A stretch of 5,458 bases of DNA. Source: Firmicutes bacterium CAG:124 (GTDB lineage: Bacteria; Bacillota; Clostridia; Oscillospirales; Oscillospiraceae). The notes beneath the pieces are model-generated. The model ran no database searches. It had not been told where the DNA came from and worked only from the letters and a program-made list of their open reading frames with translations. Positions within the stretch are counted from its first letter, which is position 1; the number at the start of each line of letters is the position of its first letter. Positions 4,694-5,458 of this stretch are shown piece after piece. The position numbers and the translations under genes were made by a program. Location: the NCBI GenBank assembly GCA_000432135.1, contig HF990535.1, positions 1 to 5,458 on the forward strand, in the 5' to 3' direction.

Positions 4694-5458
4694 CTATTTT
4701 TCCAGATACTCCGTGCATTTTGCCTGCGCGTCGCGGGCGAGTTTTTCCTCGTCGACGCTGGCAAGACGGCCCTCGCGGACGGTGATTTTGCCGTTTACGA
4801 CCGTGTAATCGACCGGGCCGCGCACACCGACGGTGGCAAGGACGGATTTCGGGTCATAGCAGGCCCCGACGAGCTCCATCCGGCGGCTGTCGATCAAAAA
4901 CAGGTCGCAGCACTTGCCGGCGGCAAGACTGCCGATGTCACTGCGGCCGAGCAGCCGCGCACTGCCGCGCGTGGCGATCTTCAGAACATCGTAGCCCGAG
5001 GGCGCTTCGCGGCTGGAATTGAGCCGGTGCAGCAAAAACGCCGTGCGCAGCTCCTCCATAAGGCTCGAGCCGTCGTTGGACGCCGAGCCGTCGACGCCGA
5101 GGCCGATCGGCACGCCAAGCTTCAGCATATCCGGGATGCGCGCGATGCCGGAGGAGAGCTTCATGTTGCTTGCCGGGCAGTGGCACACGCCGGTGCCGGT
5201 TTCGGCCAGAAGCTTCAGCTCCTCGTCATTAAAATGAATGCCGTGCGCGTACCACACATCCGGGCCGACCCAGCCGAGCGTCTGCATGAACGCCAGCGGG
5301 CGCATCCCCTCGCGTTCGAGCATATAGGCTTCCTCGTCCTTTGTCTCACACAGGTGCGTGTGCAGGCGGACATGGTACTGCCGCGCGAGGATGGCGCTCT
5401 GCCGCAGAAGCTCCGCCGAGACGGAGAAAGGCGTACACGGTGCAAGCGCGGTCTGCCG
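4694..5458 (-). CDS. Amidohydrolase, probable 8-oxoguanine deaminase (N-terminus missing)
   Basis: The visible 254 residues are the C-terminal part of an amidohydrolase-superfamily TIM barrel; the frame stays open to the right edge, so the gene continues beyond the window. The fragment opens RQTALAPCTPFSVS. Metal and catalytic residues visible are the His of LHTHLCET (H35, E38), His of YAHG (H72) and Asp of GVDGSASND (D123). The missing N-terminus should hold the first HxH metal pair. The ALAPC-PFSVS, GVCHCPASNMKLSSGIA and VDGSASNDGSSL segments are typical of 8-oxoguanine deaminase and the related AtzB/TrzA hydrolases, which remove an amino group from a nitrogen heterocycle. The product would be urate if the substrate is 8-oxoguanine. 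The C-terminal part (VNGKITVREGRL) is the usual beta-sandwich strand. It is cytosolic. A general guanine or S-adenosylhomocysteine deaminase is the main alternative. A terminator follows at 4677-4636. Confidence 0.8.
   Translation of the reverse strand, partial: RQTALAPCTPFSVSAELLRQSAILARQYHVRLHTHLCETKDEEAYMLEREGMRPLAFMQTLGWVGPDVWYAHGIHFNDEELKLLAETGTGVCHCPASNMKLSSGIARIPDMLKLGVPIGLGVDGSASNDGSSLMEELRTAFLLHRLNSSREAPSGYDVLKIATRGSARLLGRSDIGSLAAGKCCDLFLIDSRRMELVGACYDPKSVLATVGVRGPVDYTVVNGKITVREGRLASVDEEKLARDAQAKCTEYLEK

Overview
The window is a GC-rich chromosomal segment. Its gene families (NrdR, DUF6514, DUF5685, DUF421/DUF4363) and strong AGGAGG-type ribosome binding sites point to a low-copy housekeeping/accessory region of a Clostridia-class Firmicute. 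A gut Oscillospiraceae-like organism is my best guess. Two perfect matches to the Spo0A box in one intergenic region indicate a spore former, or a lineage that recently was one. No IS element, CRISPR array, rRNA or tRNA was seen.

Layout, left to right. Positions 1-212 hold no recognised gene. They contain an excellent extended -10 promoter pointing left off the window edge, followed by sequence that could fold or encode the start of a protein. A leftward operon then runs from 2496 down to 213: a YihY/BrkB-type membrane protein, a DUF5685 protein and a J-domain protein with a cysteine-rich tail. These genes overlap by 16 and 4 bases, so they are probably translationally coupled. A divergent intergenic region (2497-2682) carries the two Spo0A boxes and a perfect 10-bp inverted repeat between them. 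Rightward from there come a small DUF6514 protein and then nrdR, the ribonucleotide reductase repressor. nrdR has its own near-consensus promoter and a textbook terminator. Facing nrdR from the right is a second leftward group: a partial amidohydrolase resembling 8-oxoguanine deaminase, then a DUF421 (YetF-like) membrane protein coupled by a 4-base overlap to a DUF4363 protein. A 12-bp hairpin followed by a T-run separates the amidohydrolase from the DUF421 gene, and its 3' arm contains the DUF421 gene's ribosome binding site.

How the parts may work together: nrdR and the deaminase belong to nucleotide metabolism. The DUF421/DUF4363 pair is a membrane unit of poorly known function, with relatives linked to spore membranes. 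The YihY-DUF5685-J-protein operon is the most interesting unit. It combines an integral membrane protein, an alpha-helical protein with isoprenoid-synthase-like aspartate motifs, and a co-chaperone-like protein, under possible Spo0A control. Its function is unknown to me and these links are inferences.
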